64,000 nucleotides of DNA from Roseburia rectibacter (GCF_014287515.2 NZ_CP092473.1:1081001-1145000); one strand, 5' to 3'. Positions 7,740 through 17,351 are shown, counted from the first letter of the stretch. Notes: generated from the sequence alone by a model not told the origin. A program made the numbers and translations.

Positions 7740-8647
7740 TGAACATGAAAGTAGATTTATGTGGAGTGACATTAAATAATCCGGTCATGACTGCGTCCGG
7801 AACGTTTGGCGCCGGGGAAGAATATTCGGAGTTTGTGGATTTAAACCGTCTTGGTGCTGTTGTGACAAAGGGTGTTGCCAATGTACCGTGGGAAGGAAAC
7901 CCGACACCGCGTGTGGCTGAGGTATACGGGGGCATGTTAAATGCGATCGGACTTCAGAATCCGGGTATTGATCTTTTCATTGAGCGCGATATTCCTTTCT
8001 TAAAGAAATATGATACCAGAATTGTGGTCAATGTATGTGGACATACAACGTCGGAATACATAGAAGTTGTGGACAGACTTGCAGACCAGCCGGTCGATCT
8101 TTTAGAGATCAATATTTCCTGTCCGAATGTAAAAGAGGGCGGAATTGCCTTTGGACAGAATCCAAAGATGGTTGAAGATATCACAAGAGAGATCAAGGCG
8201 CATGCAAAACAGCCTGTCATCATGAAACTTTCACCGAATGTAACAGACATCACGGAGATGGCGCGTGCGGCAGAAGCCGGCGGTGCGGACGGTTTATCGT
8301 TGATCAACACGCTGACAGGAATGAAGATCGATATCCACAGACGCACGTTTGCACTGGCAAACAGAACGGGCGGCATGTCAGGTCCTGCCGTGCATCCGGT
8401 TGCAGTGCGCATGGTATATCAGACCGCACAGGCGGTAAATATCCCGATCGTTGGTATGGGCGGGATCATGAATGCAGATGATGCGATCGAGATGATCCTT
8501 GCGGGAGCAACGGCAGTGTCTGTCGGAACAGCAAACTTTACCAATCCACAGGTAACCATGGAGATTGTTGACGGAATCCGCGATTATATGGAGCGTTATC
8601 AGGTAAAAGATATCAAAGAACTCGTAGGTGCAGTACACGATAGATAA
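7739..8647 (+). CDS. pyrD: Dihydroorotate dehydrogenase B catalytic subunit PyrD (PyrDB)
   Basis: The 302-aa class 1B enzyme oxidises dihydroorotate to orotate with FMN. It shows PVMTASGTFG near the start, the catalytic ISCPNVKEGG loop (Cys base, about residue 130), NTLTGM, and the FMN phosphate site GMGGIMNADDAIEMILAGA. A strong AGGAGG lies inside the end of pyrK. A second in-frame ATG at 7745 is possible. No pyrE or pyrF is in the window. Confidence 0.95.
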   Translation: MNMKVDLCGVTLNNPVMTASGTFGAGEEYSEFVDLNRLGAVVTKGVANVPWEGNPTPRVAEVYGGMLNAIGLQNPGIDLFIERDIPFLKKYDTRIVVNVCGHTTSEYIEVVDRLADQPVDLLEINISCPNVKEGGIAFGQNPKMVEDITREIKAHAKQPVIMKLSPNVTDITEMARAAEAGGADGLSLINTLTGMKIDIHRRTFALANRTGGMSGPAVHPVAVRMVYQTAQAVNIPIVGMGGIMNADDAIEMILAGATAVSVGTANFTNPQVTMEIVDGIRDYMERYQVKDIKELVGAVHDR

Positions 8648-8667
8648 ATCACAGGGGAATGTAAGTT

Positions 8668-10911
8668 ATGAAAATATTAAAAAAAATCATTTGTATCTGT
8701 CTCGTTGCAATCCTGGCAGCAGGGTTTTTTCCCGGTGCACAGACAGAGGTTTATGCAGCTGGAAAGCCGGTACAGTTAGTATCCTGTAAACTAAATTCCG
8801 GTGGCAGCAAGGTGACAGTAAAAGCAAAAGTTGCCGGAAAACAGAAAGGAATGGGAAACAAGCTTTACCTGTTTTCGGTGGACGCCAATGTAAAAGAGAA
8901 TGCAAAGCTTACCGGAAAACCGGTGGCTTCGGCCAACTTTAAGAAAGGTACAGTTACATTTTCCGTAAAATATAAAAGCAGTATGCTTTGTCAGAAATTT
9001 GTGGCTGCATACAAAAAAGGGAAAAAATATGCAGCAATAAGCGGTGCACAGTACATTACCAATCCGGAAGTATTAGCATCCTACACCGGAACCGGCGTAA
9101 AGACTACCTCTAAAAAGGGACTGCAGCCGGACTGGGCAGACCATACATCCGTAAAAAAGCTTCGTACACAGCATGTTGTCTTAAACTGGTCAATTGAAGA
9201 AATTTTAAACAAAAACTGCGGAAATAAAGAGGTGTATAAATACCGCGGGAAAAAATATACATTTGACAGGGATCGTGTAAACTGGTTGCAGGATCAGGTG
9301 CGTCAGTATATTGACGATGGATCCAAAGTATATGTGATCCTGCTTCTTGGCAAAGACGCAAAAGGCCAGGCGGGCAAAATGAGTTATGGCGGTGGAAAAA
9401 TATTCTCTTCCATTAAGACAACATCAGCAGCAGGATGCCGTACCTGGGAAGCATTTATGAGTTACATGGCAGAGAAATTTGGCAATGAACAGCATTTGGT
9501 GTCCGGATGGATCTTAGGAAATGAGGTTGACAGCCCTTATGACTGGAACTATGCGGGCGGAAAAAGTTTAAGTGCGTATATGGATGATTATGCGCGGGCA
9601 TTCCGCATTGCATATAATGCCACAAAGAGTGTCAGCAGCCATTCAAAGGTATATATCAGCCTTGATTATAACTGGAATCAGGATGTCGATGGAGGCGGAA
9701 ACAGCTTTTTCTCGACGAAGAATACACTGGACACATTTTATTCGAAACTGAAAGCGCAGGGTAAGATATGTCCAAACATTGCATATCATGCATATTCACA
9801 GGGACTTATTGAACCGAAATTCTGGGATGACTCTTTAGCAGGCAGTGGAGTGGATTCTACGATCATCACTATGAAAAACATTTCTGTTCTTACAGAATAT
9901 GTGAAAAAGAAGATCGGAAAAAATGCGACGATTATGCTCGCAGAGCAGGCATTCAATTCGACACAGGGAGAAGAATTACAGGCAGCAACTTATGCGTATG
10001 CTTATTATATCAGCGAAGGAAATAAGATGATCGAATCCTTTATCTATGCGAGAGATACCGAACCGCAGTCGGATGTGGATCAGGGCTTTTACTGGGGACT
10101 TCGCGATATCAATGGCAGAGAGCGTAAAATATATAATACATTTAAAGTGATCGATTCAAAGGAGTCTTTGGATAAGACGAAGAATCTTCTCTCCTATACA
10201 GACTTAAGTTCATGGACACAGATTCCTGGAATTAAAAAGTCTACTTTTAAAAATAACCGTTCCATCAAAAACAAATGGCCGCTAGTACAGTCAACCAGCC
10301 TGTATGTGTGTCTTGCGGATGATAACTGGCAGAGAGAGACAACTTATGTCTACGACGGAAAGAAACATAAACCTGCAGTAACGGTAAAACGTAATTATAC
10401 CGGAAAGACGGTTCCAAAAAAGAATTATTCCGTAAAATATCTGACAGACTGCAGGAGTATCGGAGTGCATCGTATTCAGATTAAATTAAAAGGTGATTTC
10501 CGCGGAACGATCATCCGGGAGTTTACGATCGCACCGCAGAATGCAATGCTGAATGATCTGGTGATGACGTCAAATTCTGCTACGGTAAGCTGGAATGTAC
10601 CAAAGAAGACCAAAGAGCAGATTACCGGTTATATGATCCAGTATACGGATGGAGAAGGTGGTTTTTATTCGACACCGGAAAAAAATATCCATCTGATCAA
10701 GATCAAAAACAGCAATAAATTAAAATATACGATCAAGGGACTTACCAAGGGCAAACGCTATTTTGTAAGAATAACGACCTATAAAACAGTTATGGTAGAT
10801 GGCAAACCAAAAGATATCATTGCCGGATGGGGATATGATGATATCAAATATGATTATGCCACAGATCCGGTCGTGCCGGAACCGGATACAGAAGAGGATA
10901 CCTTAGAATAA
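8668..10911 (+). CDS. Secreted glycoside-hydrolase-like protein (DUF5722-type) with fibronectin III-like C-terminus
   Basis: The 747-aa product has a clear signal peptide (hydrophobic ICICLVAILAAGFFPG, cleavage near VYA-AG, residue 30). The middle (about 150-500) looks like a TIM-barrel hydrolase of the DUF5722 family. It has GNEVDSPYDW around residue 284, the Asn-Glu pair typical of clan A acid/base residues, and MLAEQAFNS around residue 422, a candidate second Glu. The C-terminal 110 residues (SATVSWNVP ... KRYFVRITTY) resemble a fibronectin type III domain. There is no sortase signal, so it is probably released or wall-associated. The substrate is unknown and the activity is inferred. Confidence 0.75.
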   Translation: MKILKKIICICLVAILAAGFFPGAQTEVYAAGKPVQLVSCKLNSGGSKVTVKAKVAGKQKGMGNKLYLFSVDANVKENAKLTGKPVASANFKKGTVTFSVKYKSSMLCQKFVAAYKKGKKYAAISGAQYITNPEVLASYTGTGVKTTSKKGLQPDWADHTSVKKLRTQHVVLNWSIEEILNKNCGNKEVYKYRGKKYTFDRDRVNWLQDQVRQYIDDGSKVYVILLLGKDAKGQAGKMSYGGGKIFSSIKTTSAAGCRTWEAFMSYMAEKFGNEQHLVSGWILGNEVDSPYDWNYAGGKSLSAYMDDYARAFRIAYNATKSVSSHSKVYISLDYNWNQDVDGGGNSFFSTKNTLDTFYSKLKAQGKICPNIAYHAYSQGLIEPKFWDDSLAGSGVDSTIITMKNISVLTEYVKKKIGKNATIMLAEQAFNSTQGEELQAATYAYAYYISEGNKMIESFIYARDTEPQSDVDQGFYWGLRDINGRERKIYNTFKVIDSKESLDKTKNLLSYTDLSSWTQIPGIKKSTFKNNRSIKNKWPLVQSTSLYVCLADDNWQRETTYVYDGKKHKPAVTVKRNYTGKTVPKKNYSVKYLTDCRSIGVHRIQIKLKGDFRGTIIREFTIAPQNAMLNDLVMTSNSATVSWNVPKKTKEQITGYMIQYTDGEGGFYSTPEKNIHLIKIKNSNKLKYTIKGLTKGKRYFVRITTYKTVMVDGKPKDIIAGWGYDDIKYDYATDPVVPEPDTEEDTLE

Positions 10912-10935
10912 GCGATTGAGGTAATGTGAAATACG

Positions 10936-11898
10936 ATGCCGAAATTAAGATTTATAATAGCAGACAGACTCCCGGAGCGGGAACTGGATTATTTAAAACA
11001 GAATATCAGACCGGAACCGGATCTGAAACTGGTGGTAACAGGGAAAAATAATGCCAATCGCAGAGCAGAGTTTTCTCTGTTCCCGCCAGAAGAAAGTGTG
11101 CTCATCTCTACAGATGGGCACATTATTTCTAATATGGATCAGCTTGGAATGGCAACGCTGGGATATATCGGACCGGGCGGAGCAGAGAATGAGAGCACAG
11201 GAGAAGTACCGGACGATGTGATTACAGAAATTGGTAGTCAGAACGTGAATTGTAATGACAGCACAGATGAAGTGACGGAGGGAATCGAAGAACAGGGAAT
11301 GCAGGCTGCGGTTATGTTAATCGAAGGTCTTGAGGAAGTGGATGAAACGTTTCTGTTTCGTGCGTATGAACGTAAACATGGTATTCCGTGGACGATCGTC
11401 ACGACAGAACGCTGTATTGTGCGGGAAATCACACTGGATGATTTAGACGGCCTGTTTGCACTGTATGCCGGGGAGGGAATGACGGAATATTTAGACCCGC
11501 TGTATGAATACGAAAAGGAAAAAGAGTATCAGCGGTCGTATATTAACTATATGTACCGCCTTTATGGGTACGGCATGTGGGTCGTGATCGAAAAGGCGAC
11601 GGGAAAACTGATCGGGCGGGTCGGGATAGAGAATCGTGAGGCGTGTGACGGTGAGCCGGAACTTGGATATATGATCGACGTATCGTATCAGAGAAAAGGA
11701 TATGCAACAGAGGTCTGTCTTGCTGTGATCGGTTACGCATGGAATTTTCTTGAATTCAATAAATTAAACTGTCTGATCCAGAAAGGAAATAAAGCATCGG
11801 AATGTCTGGCAGAAAAAATGGGATTTATGTTCCGGGAGGAAATGGATCTGGACGGAAAATGCATGAAACGCTATACCATAAGCAAAAGCGGGGCATGA
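10936..11898 (+). CDS. GNAT acetyltransferase with unrecognised N-terminal extension
   Basis: In this 320-aa protein, residues about 155-318 form a RimJ/RimL-like GNAT domain (CIVREITLDDLDGLFALY, then the acetyl-CoA loop SYQRKGYATEV near 251, and CLAEKMGF). The first 150 residues are acidic and match no domain I recognise. They include a stretch resembling a second degenerate ligand domain (LRFIIADRLPERELDYL). It lies between the secreted hydrolase and rel. The ribosome site is weak (GAGG about 15 bases upstream), so the exact start is uncertain. Confidence 0.75.
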   Translation: MPKLRFIIADRLPERELDYLKQNIRPEPDLKLVVTGKNNANRRAEFSLFPPEESVLISTDGHIISNMDQLGMATLGYIGPGGAENESTGEVPDDVITEIGSQNVNCNDSTDEVTEGIEEQGMQAAVMLIEGLEEVDETFLFRAYERKHGIPWTIVTTERCIVREITLDDLDGLFALYAGEGMTEYLDPLYEYEKEKEYQRSYINYMYRLYGYGMWVVIEKATGKLIGRVGIENREACDGEPELGYMIDVSYQRKGYATEVCLAVIGYAWNFLEFNKLNCLIQKGNKASECLAEKMGFMFREEMDLDGKCMKRYTISKSGA

Positions 11899-11913
11899 TA
11901 TCATCAATAAACG

Positions 11914-11942
11914 TTGCATTTTCCATAAAAATAAAATATAAT
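11914..11942 (+). promoter_or_regulatory. Probable sigma-A promoter of rel
   Basis: TTGCAT (11914-11919) and TATAAT (11937-11942) are separated by 17 bases. The -10 is perfect and the -35 matches four of six. It lies about 38 bases before the rel start. Confidence 0.7.
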
Positions 11943-11979
11943 ATAAACTACTAAAAAAGGGATAAAGTGGGTGAGGCAC

Positions 11980-14292
11980 ATGGCGGATTTTTCATCAGAA
12001 TCACTGGATCTGCAAAAAAAAGTAAAAGAAGAGGACGATAACATCAAGCCGATGAAAGAGTTTGAGAGTCCGGAAAAACTATATGACGAACTGATCGCCA
12101 GCGTGCGAAAGTATCATCCATCGACAGATATATCGCTGATCGAGAAAGCATATCATGTTGCGAGGGATGCACATGAGGGACAGGCAAGAAAGTCCGGCGA
12201 GCCATATATCATCCATCCATTGTGTGTTGCGATTATTTTAGCGGAATTAGAGCTGGATAAGGAGACGATCGTTGCAGGACTTTTACATGATGTTGTGGAA
12301 GATACTGTTATGACGGATGAACAGATCGCACAGGAGTTTGGCGATGAGGTTGCTCTTTTGGTAGATGGTGTTACAAAGCTAGGACAGCTCTCTTATGATG
12401 CGGATAAAGTGGAGGTTCAGGCAGAGAATCTTCGTAAGATGTTCCTTGCAATGGCAAAGGATATCCGTGTTATCCTGATCAAGCTTGCGGATCGTCTTCA
12501 CAATATGCGTACGCTCAAATACATGACACCTGAGAAGCAGAAGGAAAAAGCGCGTGAAACGATGGATATTTACGCACCAATCGCACAGCGTCTTGGTATT
12601 TCCAAGATCAAGATCGAGCTGGACGATCTCTCACTCAAGTATTTAGAGCCGGATGCCTATTATGATCTGGTACATCAGATCGCACAGCGCAAGAGTGTCA
12701 GGGACGAATATGTACAGAAACTGGTGGAAGAAGTGCGTCAGCACATCAAAGATGCAGGAATTCCTGCACAGGTTGACGGACGTGCAAAACATTTCTTCAG
12801 TATTTACAAAAAAATGGTCAATCAGCACAAGACATTAGACCAGATTTATGATCTGTTTGCCATCCGCATCATCGTGGATTCCGTCAAGGACTGTTATGCA
12901 GCACTCGGTGTGATTCATGAGATGTATAAGCCGATTCCGGGACGGTTTAAAGACTACATTGCGATGCCTAAGCCGAACATGTACCAGTCACTCCATACGA
13001 CTCTGATCGGACCGACCGGTCAGCCGTTTGAGATACAGATCCGTACCTTTGAGATGCATCGTACGGCTGAATATGGTATCGCTGCCCATTGGAAGTACAA
13101 AGAGGCAAGTAACAATGGCGGTGTGTCACAGCCAATGACCGTTACCGAAGAGGAAAAGCTGAGCTGGCTCCGTCAGATCTTAGAGTGGCAGCGCGACATG
13201 TCAGATAATAAAGAGTTCATGAGCCTGCTAAAGAGCGATCTTGACCTGTTTTCCGATACGGTATTCTGTTTTACACCGACCGGAGATGTCAAGAATCTTC
13301 CGACCGGTTCCACGCCGATCGACTTTGCTTACAGTATTCATTCCGCGGTCGGCAATAAGATGATCGGTGCAAAAGTCAACGGAAAACTGGTTCCAATCGA
13401 CTACATCATTCAGAACGGTGACCGTGTGGAAGTAATCACTTCCCAGAATTCAAAGGGACCGAGCCGTGACTGGTTAAATATTGTAAAAAGCACCCAGGCG
13501 AAAAATAAGATCAATCAGTGGTTCCGCAGTGAGTTAAAAGAAGAAAATATTACACACGGCAAGGAACTTTTGATCGCATCGGCAAAATCCAAGGGAATCA
13601 ATTTCCCGGATATCAATAAGCCGGAATATCAGGAGAAAATTTTAAGAAAATATGGTTTCCATGACTGGAATTCCTGCCTTGCAACGATCGGACATGGTGG
13701 TTTAAAAGAAGGTCAGATCGTAAACCGCATGTATGAGGAATACAAAAAAGACCATCTTGCGTGTATCACGGATGATGAAGTGCTTGAGACCATTGCCGAG
13801 AATAAAGATAAGGTCGTACAGAAACATTCCAAGAGCGGTATCATTGTAAAAGGACTTTATGATGTGGCAGTGCATTTTTCAAAGTGCTGCAGTCCGGTAC
13901 CGGGAGACGAGATCGTTGGATTTGTAACCAGAGGCCGAGGTGTTTCCATCCATAGAACAGACTGTATCAACATTATCAATCTGTCTGATATGGAGCGTGA
14001 GCGTCTGATCGATGCCGAGTGGCAGCATGATGAAGAGTCCGGCAGCAGTGGCCTGTACCGTGCAGAGATCAAGATCTACGGCAATAACCGAACCGGTCTT
14101 CTCGTGGATATCACAAAGGTATTTACAGAGCGTGAGATCGATATTGATTCGATTCACTCCAAAACAAGCAAGCAGGGAATTGCAACAATCGATGTATCTT
14201 TCAGCACAAAGGGCAGGGAAGAACTTACAAGCGTTGTGGAGAGACTGCGGCAGATCGAGAGTATCATTGATATAGAGAGAACGACGGGCTAA
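11980..14292 (+). CDS. rel: Bifunctional (p)ppGpp synthetase/hydrolase Rel
   Basis: I chose ATG 11980 (770 aa); a GTG at 11971 adds three residues and is also possible. The order of domains is classic. The HD hydrolase has HDVVEDT near residue 102. The synthetase has RFKDYIAMPKPN near 321, the RxKD form found in Gram-positive bifunctional enzymes. TGS follows (VFCFTPTGDVKNLPTG), then a zinc-finger-like CC segment (FSKCCSPVPGDEI) and a C-terminal ACT domain (NRTGLLVDITKVF). It sets alarmone levels on the ribosome during amino acid starvation. A second, small alarmone synthetase is present at 43534-44214. Confidence 0.95.
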   Translation: MADFSSESLDLQKKVKEEDDNIKPMKEFESPEKLYDELIASVRKYHPSTDISLIEKAYHVARDAHEGQARKSGEPYIIHPLCVAIILAELELDKETIVAGLLHDVVEDTVMTDEQIAQEFGDEVALLVDGVTKLGQLSYDADKVEVQAENLRKMFLAMAKDIRVILIKLADRLHNMRTLKYMTPEKQKEKARETMDIYAPIAQRLGISKIKIELDDLSLKYLEPDAYYDLVHQIAQRKSVRDEYVQKLVEEVRQHIKDAGIPAQVDGRAKHFFSIYKKMVNQHKTLDQIYDLFAIRIIVDSVKDCYAALGVIHEMYKPIPGRFKDYIAMPKPNMYQSLHTTLIGPTGQPFEIQIRTFEMHRTAEYGIAAHWKYKEASNNGGVSQPMTVTEEEKLSWLRQILEWQRDMSDNKEFMSLLKSDLDLFSDTVFCFTPTGDVKNLPTGSTPIDFAYSIHSAVGNKMIGAKVNGKLVPIDYIIQNGDRVEVITSQNSKGPSRDWLNIVKSTQAKNKINQWFRSELKEENITHGKELLIASAKSKGINFPDINKPEYQEKILRKYGFHDWNSCLATIGHGGLKEGQIVNRMYEEYKKDHLACITDDEVLETIAENKDKVVQKHSKSGIIVKGLYDVAVHFSKCCSPVPGDEIVGFVTRGRGVSIHRTDCINIINLSDMERERLIDAEWQHDEESGSSGLYRAEIKIYGNNRTGLLVDITKVFTEREIDIDSIHSKTSKQGIATIDVSFSTKGREELTSVVERLRQIESIIDIERTTG

Positions 14293-14295
14293 AAG

Positions 14296-14355
14296 AACTG
14301 GTTGTCAGAAGGTTGTGGGAAACATGAACCGCATCCAGATGGGCAGCCAGTTTTT
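14296..14355 (+). terminator. Probable terminator after rel
   Basis: AACTGGTTGTC (14296-14306) can pair, with G-U pairs, with GGGCAGCCAGTT (14341-14352), and a T-run follows. It separates rel from the MBL-fold gene, whose start is at 14397. Confidence 0.55.
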
Positions 14356-14396
14356 CTGTAAAGAAAAAGATTTTGTCAGACAGGAAAGGGGAAAAT

Positions 14397-15026
14397 ATGG
14401 CACCATTGAAAGTAGAACAATATGTAGTTGGTCCGGTACAGACAAACTGTTATTTTGCGATCAACGATGACACAAAAGAAGTACTGGTTATCGATCCGGG
14501 GGCAAGTGCAGATCAACTTGCCAAGAAGATTCGTCAGGAAAAGCTGACACCGATCGCAATTTTGCTGACACATGGACATTTTGACCATGCGGGTGGAGCG
14601 GAGGAACTTGCAAAACATTTTGATATCAAAATATATGCCGAGGAGCATGAAAAAGAGACCTTAGATACGCCGTCTCTCAATTTAAGCGGCTGGGAAGGTG
14701 TACAAAAGACCTATCATGCGGATGTATTTTTGCAGAATGAGCAGGAGATCGACCTTGCCGGTTTTCATATCCGTGTATTCCATACACCGGGACATACGGT
14801 GGGTGGCTGCTGCTATTATTTCCCATATCAGAATGTAGTTTTTTCCGGGGACACCCTCTTTTGCACATCGGTGGGACGCACCGATTTTCCAAAGGGCAGT
14901 GCAGCACAGATCATCCGCTCCATTAAGGAGAAACTTCTGCCGCTTCCGGATGAGACGACCGTGTACACCGGACACAATGATATTACAACGATTGGGACAG
15001 AGCGGATGTATAATCCGTATCTGTAA
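14397..15026 (+). CDS. MBL-fold metallohydrolase (glyoxalase II-like, YcbL type)
   Basis: The start at ATG 14397 is set by AAAGGGG about 6 bases upstream; an upstream GTG has none. The 209-aa protein has the metal-binding motif THGHFDHAGG (about 58-67), HTPGHTVGGCCYYFP, FSGDTLF and a C-terminal GHNDITTIG. This short form without the C-terminal glyoxalase II helices usually acts as a thioester or related hydrolase; the substrate is not defined. hemZ follows 15 bases after the stop. Confidence 0.9.
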   Translation: MAPLKVEQYVVGPVQTNCYFAINDDTKEVLVIDPGASADQLAKKIRQEKLTPIAILLTHGHFDHAGGAEELAKHFDIKIYAEEHEKETLDTPSLNLSGWEGVQKTYHADVFLQNEQEIDLAGFHIRVFHTPGHTVGGCCYYFPYQNVVFSGDTLFCTSVGRTDFPKGSAAQIIRSIKEKLLPLPDETTVYTGHNDITTIGTERMYNPYL

Positions 15027-15041
15027 GTGAGAGGTTTTGGG

Positions 15042-16562
15042 ATGATAGAAGTTTTATTAAATAAACCGGAATTTGAATATGATATTCATTCTCTGATCAA
15101 GGCATTTTTCCCGGAACAGTATGTGGGTGTGTCGGCAGAAAAAAAAGAATATGATGGAAAAATCGATATCCGCATGCAGGTACACTACGGGGAAGATACG
15201 ATTCAGATCACATGGCAGGAGATCGTGCATGCAAATGAGGATGCGCAGGCAAATGAAAAACCGGGTCAGGAAGAAGTAAAAGAGATACCGGGTGAGACAA
15301 TTCAGGTAGATTTTTCGGATCGCGTGCGGACGAAAAATCAGCTGAAGCAGATGCTGTACCGTATGCTCTGTGATTATACGAAACGAACACTTCCATGGGG
15401 AAACCTGACCGGAATCCGTCCAACGAAGATTCCTATGAAATTGCTGGAGGAAGAAAAAAGCCGGGAGGAGATCTACCGGTATATGAAGGATACCTATTTT
15501 GCTTCCGATGAGAAGATTGAACTTGCAACCGATATTGCAGAACGAGAAAATGCGATCTTAAAGAAAATTGATTATGACAACGGATACAGTCTTTATATCG
15601 GAATCCCGTTCTGTCCGACGACCTGCCTGTACTGCTCGTTTACATCATATCCGCTTGTAAGCTGGAAGAACCGTGTGGATGCTTATTTAGATGCACTGGA
15701 AAAAGAGATTGATTATACGGCGGCAAAGTTTTATCACAAGCATTTAAATTCCATTTATATCGGTGGCGGAACGCCGACAACATTAGAGCCTTATCAGTCA
15801 GACCGTCTGATCCGTAAAATTAAATGTAGTTTTGATTTGTCAGACTGCCTTGAGTTTACTGTGGAAGCCGGCAGACCGGACAGCATCACAAGAGAAAAAT
15901 TAGAGGTGCTGCGCAAATGGGGAATCACACGAATTTCCATCAATCCGCAGACCATGCAGCAGAGAACGCTCGACCTGATCGGAAGGCGCCATTCGGTAGA
16001 ACAGACTGTGGAAAGTTTTAAGATCGCAAGAGAACTTGGATTTGATGATATTAATATGGATCTCATTATGGGACTGCCGGAAGAATCTTTAGAGGATGTA
16101 CGCGATACATTAGAGCAGATCATGCAGTTAAAACCGGACAATCTGACTGTTCACTCTCTGGCACTAAAACGCGCGGCGCGCTTAAATATGTTCAAGGAAG
16201 ACTATAAAGATTATAAGATGGTCAACACGCAGGAACATATGGACCTGACCGCTTCCTATGCGAAGAAGATGGACCTGTTCCCTTATTATCTGTACCGCCA
16301 GAAGGGAATGGCGGGAAACCTTGAGAATGTCGGTTATGCGAAAGAAGGAAAAGCGGGAGTTTATAATATTCTGATCATGGAAGAGAAACAGACCATCGTA
16401 GCTTGCGGAGCCGGAGCTTCCACAAAACGTGTCTGGACAGAACCAAATCCGGATGGCACACATCGGATCGAACGATGCGAGAATGTCAAGGATGTCGGGC
16501 AGTATATCGAGAGAATTGATGAGATGATTGAGCGGAAGCAGAAACTTTTTGCAGAAGAATAA
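15042..16562 (+). CDS. hemZ: Oxygen-independent coproporphyrinogen III oxidase-like radical SAM protein HemZ
   Basis: The start is ATG 15042 with GAGAGG about 8 bases upstream (506 aa). The radical SAM cluster motif CPTTCLYC is at about residue 190 (CxxxCxxC). It is followed by the GGGTPTTL and ISINPQTM segments typical of the HemN/HemZ family, with a C-terminal HemN-like region. An N-terminal extension of about 170 residues is characteristic of the HemZ branch. True decarboxylase activity in this branch is debated, so the substrate is inferred. It is the last intact chromosomal gene before the island. Confidence 0.9.
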   Translation: MIEVLLNKPEFEYDIHSLIKAFFPEQYVGVSAEKKEYDGKIDIRMQVHYGEDTIQITWQEIVHANEDAQANEKPGQEEVKEIPGETIQVDFSDRVRTKNQLKQMLYRMLCDYTKRTLPWGNLTGIRPTKIPMKLLEEEKSREEIYRYMKDTYFASDEKIELATDIAERENAILKKIDYDNGYSLYIGIPFCPTTCLYCSFTSYPLVSWKNRVDAYLDALEKEIDYTAAKFYHKHLNSIYIGGGTPTTLEPYQSDRLIRKIKCSFDLSDCLEFTVEAGRPDSITREKLEVLRKWGITRISINPQTMQQRTLDLIGRRHSVEQTVESFKIARELGFDDINMDLIMGLPEESLEDVRDTLEQIMQLKPDNLTVHSLALKRAARLNMFKEDYKDYKMVNTQEHMDLTASYAKKMDLFPYYLYRQKGMAGNLENVGYAKEGKAGVYNILIMEEKQTIVACGAGASTKRVWTEPNPDGTHRIERCENVKDVGQYIERIDEMIERKQKLFAEE

Positions 16563-16582
16563 AAGGGTTTTTCTTCCTGAAA

Positions 16583-16624
16583 TAGTACATCAAATGAGGG
16601 TTAGTACATCAAAAGTACATCAAA
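16583..16624 (+). repeat. Three short AGTACATCAAA direct repeats
   Basis: AGTACATCAAA occurs at about 16584, 16603 and 16614, just downstream of hemZ. The spacing is irregular (19 then 11 bases). They could be protein-binding sites or slippage products; no function is evident. Confidence 0.5.
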
Positions 16625-16642
16625 AAATTGGTCAGTGAACGA

Positions 16643-16795
16643 CCATATAAACGCAAATTGAGACATGGAGAAGCGGTAAGGATGATTATAAATGGTGAAT
16701 GTGGAGCGTTTTCTATGAAACTGATTCAATGCTTTCTGGCTGCTGCTATGCAAAAAGAGTGGGTGCAGAAAGTAGAAACGGATACGGAAGCGTAA
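16643..16795 (+). pseudogene. C-terminal remnant of an HD-GYP/response-regulator-like gene
   Basis: An open stretch reads LRHGEAVRMIINGECGAFSM, then KLIQCFLAAAMQKEWV and a stop at 16793-16795. The EAVRMI-NGECGAF signature is common at the ends of signalling proteins with HD or GGDEF-type output domains. No start or upstream domain remains. It marks gene decay next to the island's left edge. Confidence 0.45.
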
Positions 16796-16954
16796 TAGGA
16801 TGCAACCTGGGTAATGGGAAAACAGAGAAATAGTATCTTATCATTTTTTTTATGAAATTGGATGAGATTCTGCCTATATAATACGATTCTACCATTAAGG
16901 TGTGTACTTTTTGGGACAAAATAGATACTATAATTCTGAAAGGGGGAAGTATTT

Positions 16955-17083
16955 ATGGACCTTGTGAAAATCGGAAGCTATATTGCAGAAAAAAGAAAAA
17001 AACTTGGTATGACTCAAAAACAGCTTGCTGAGAAACTGGGTAAGAGTGATAAGTCAGTTTCCAAATGGGAACGTGGTGTTTGA
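16955..17083 (+). pseudogene. N-terminal fragment of an XRE-family regulator, cut at island left edge
   Basis: A good ribosome site (AAAGGGGG) precedes ATG 16955. The 42 residues form most of a helix-turn-helix (KIGSYIAEKRKKLGMTQKQL, then AEKLGKSDKSVSKWERGV) and end in TGA at 17081-17083. Intact relatives continue with a CLPDV-type segment and then the INEFLAGE-type linker and a membrane domain. A piece starting exactly at such a linker lies at 56704-57426 in the same orientation. I infer the two were one gene, split by the island. Confidence 0.75.
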
Positions 17084-17091
17084 GTTATAAT

Positions 17092-17152
17092 AGGACCAAG
17101 TTAGATGAAACCCAGTAAAATCAAGGGGTTATGCCTAATTTAGTCCTTATTT
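17092..17152 (+). terminator. Long-armed stem-loop with T-rich tail, copy A
   Basis: AGGACCAAGTTAG (17092-17104) pairs with CTAATTTAGTCCT (17135-17147), and TATTTTTAT follows. It is the first DNA of the island after the broken XRE gene. It resembles the stem-loop at 17294-17351, with almost the same arm sequence. Confidence 0.5.
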
Positions 17153-17293
17153 TTATACCAATTTAGCGGTAGATAAGGCAGCGCTGTTATATCAAAACCG
17201 AAAATCCAAGTCAGTATCACAGATGTCCGCAATCAGTCTGAGAGTGAATCTGTGTGCTTAGATTAGGTACAATTTTATATTAAAACATTTAGT

Positions 17294-17351
17294 GAGGACT
17301 AAATTAGCACTTGAGATGGAATATTCCATCAGCTGGTTTGGTCCTCTTTTT
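17294..17351 (+). terminator. Stem-loop with T-run upstream of the ParM module, copy B
   Basis: GAGGAC (17294-17299) pairs with GTCCTC (17341-17346), and five T follow. Inside it is a perfect 16-base palindrome, GATGGAATATTCCATC (17315-17330). It lies directly before the small membrane protein gene, so it may be an attenuator or a ParR-binding/centromere-like region. The rest of 17153-17293 has no feature I can support. Confidence 0.5.

Noticed and set aside
12643..12838. Paired ORFs on both strands inside rel
   Set aside because: Codon pattern and motifs belong to rel; these are overlapping-frame artefacts.
16583..16624. Three AGTACATCAAA repeats as a mini CRISPR or iteron array
   Set aside because: Units are only 11 bases, with irregular 8-base or zero spacers, and there are no cas or rep genes nearby.
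17092..17351. T-box or other riboswitch upstream of the ParM operon
   Set aside because: No T-box sequence, specifier loop or known aptamer core is visible; only terminator-like stems.
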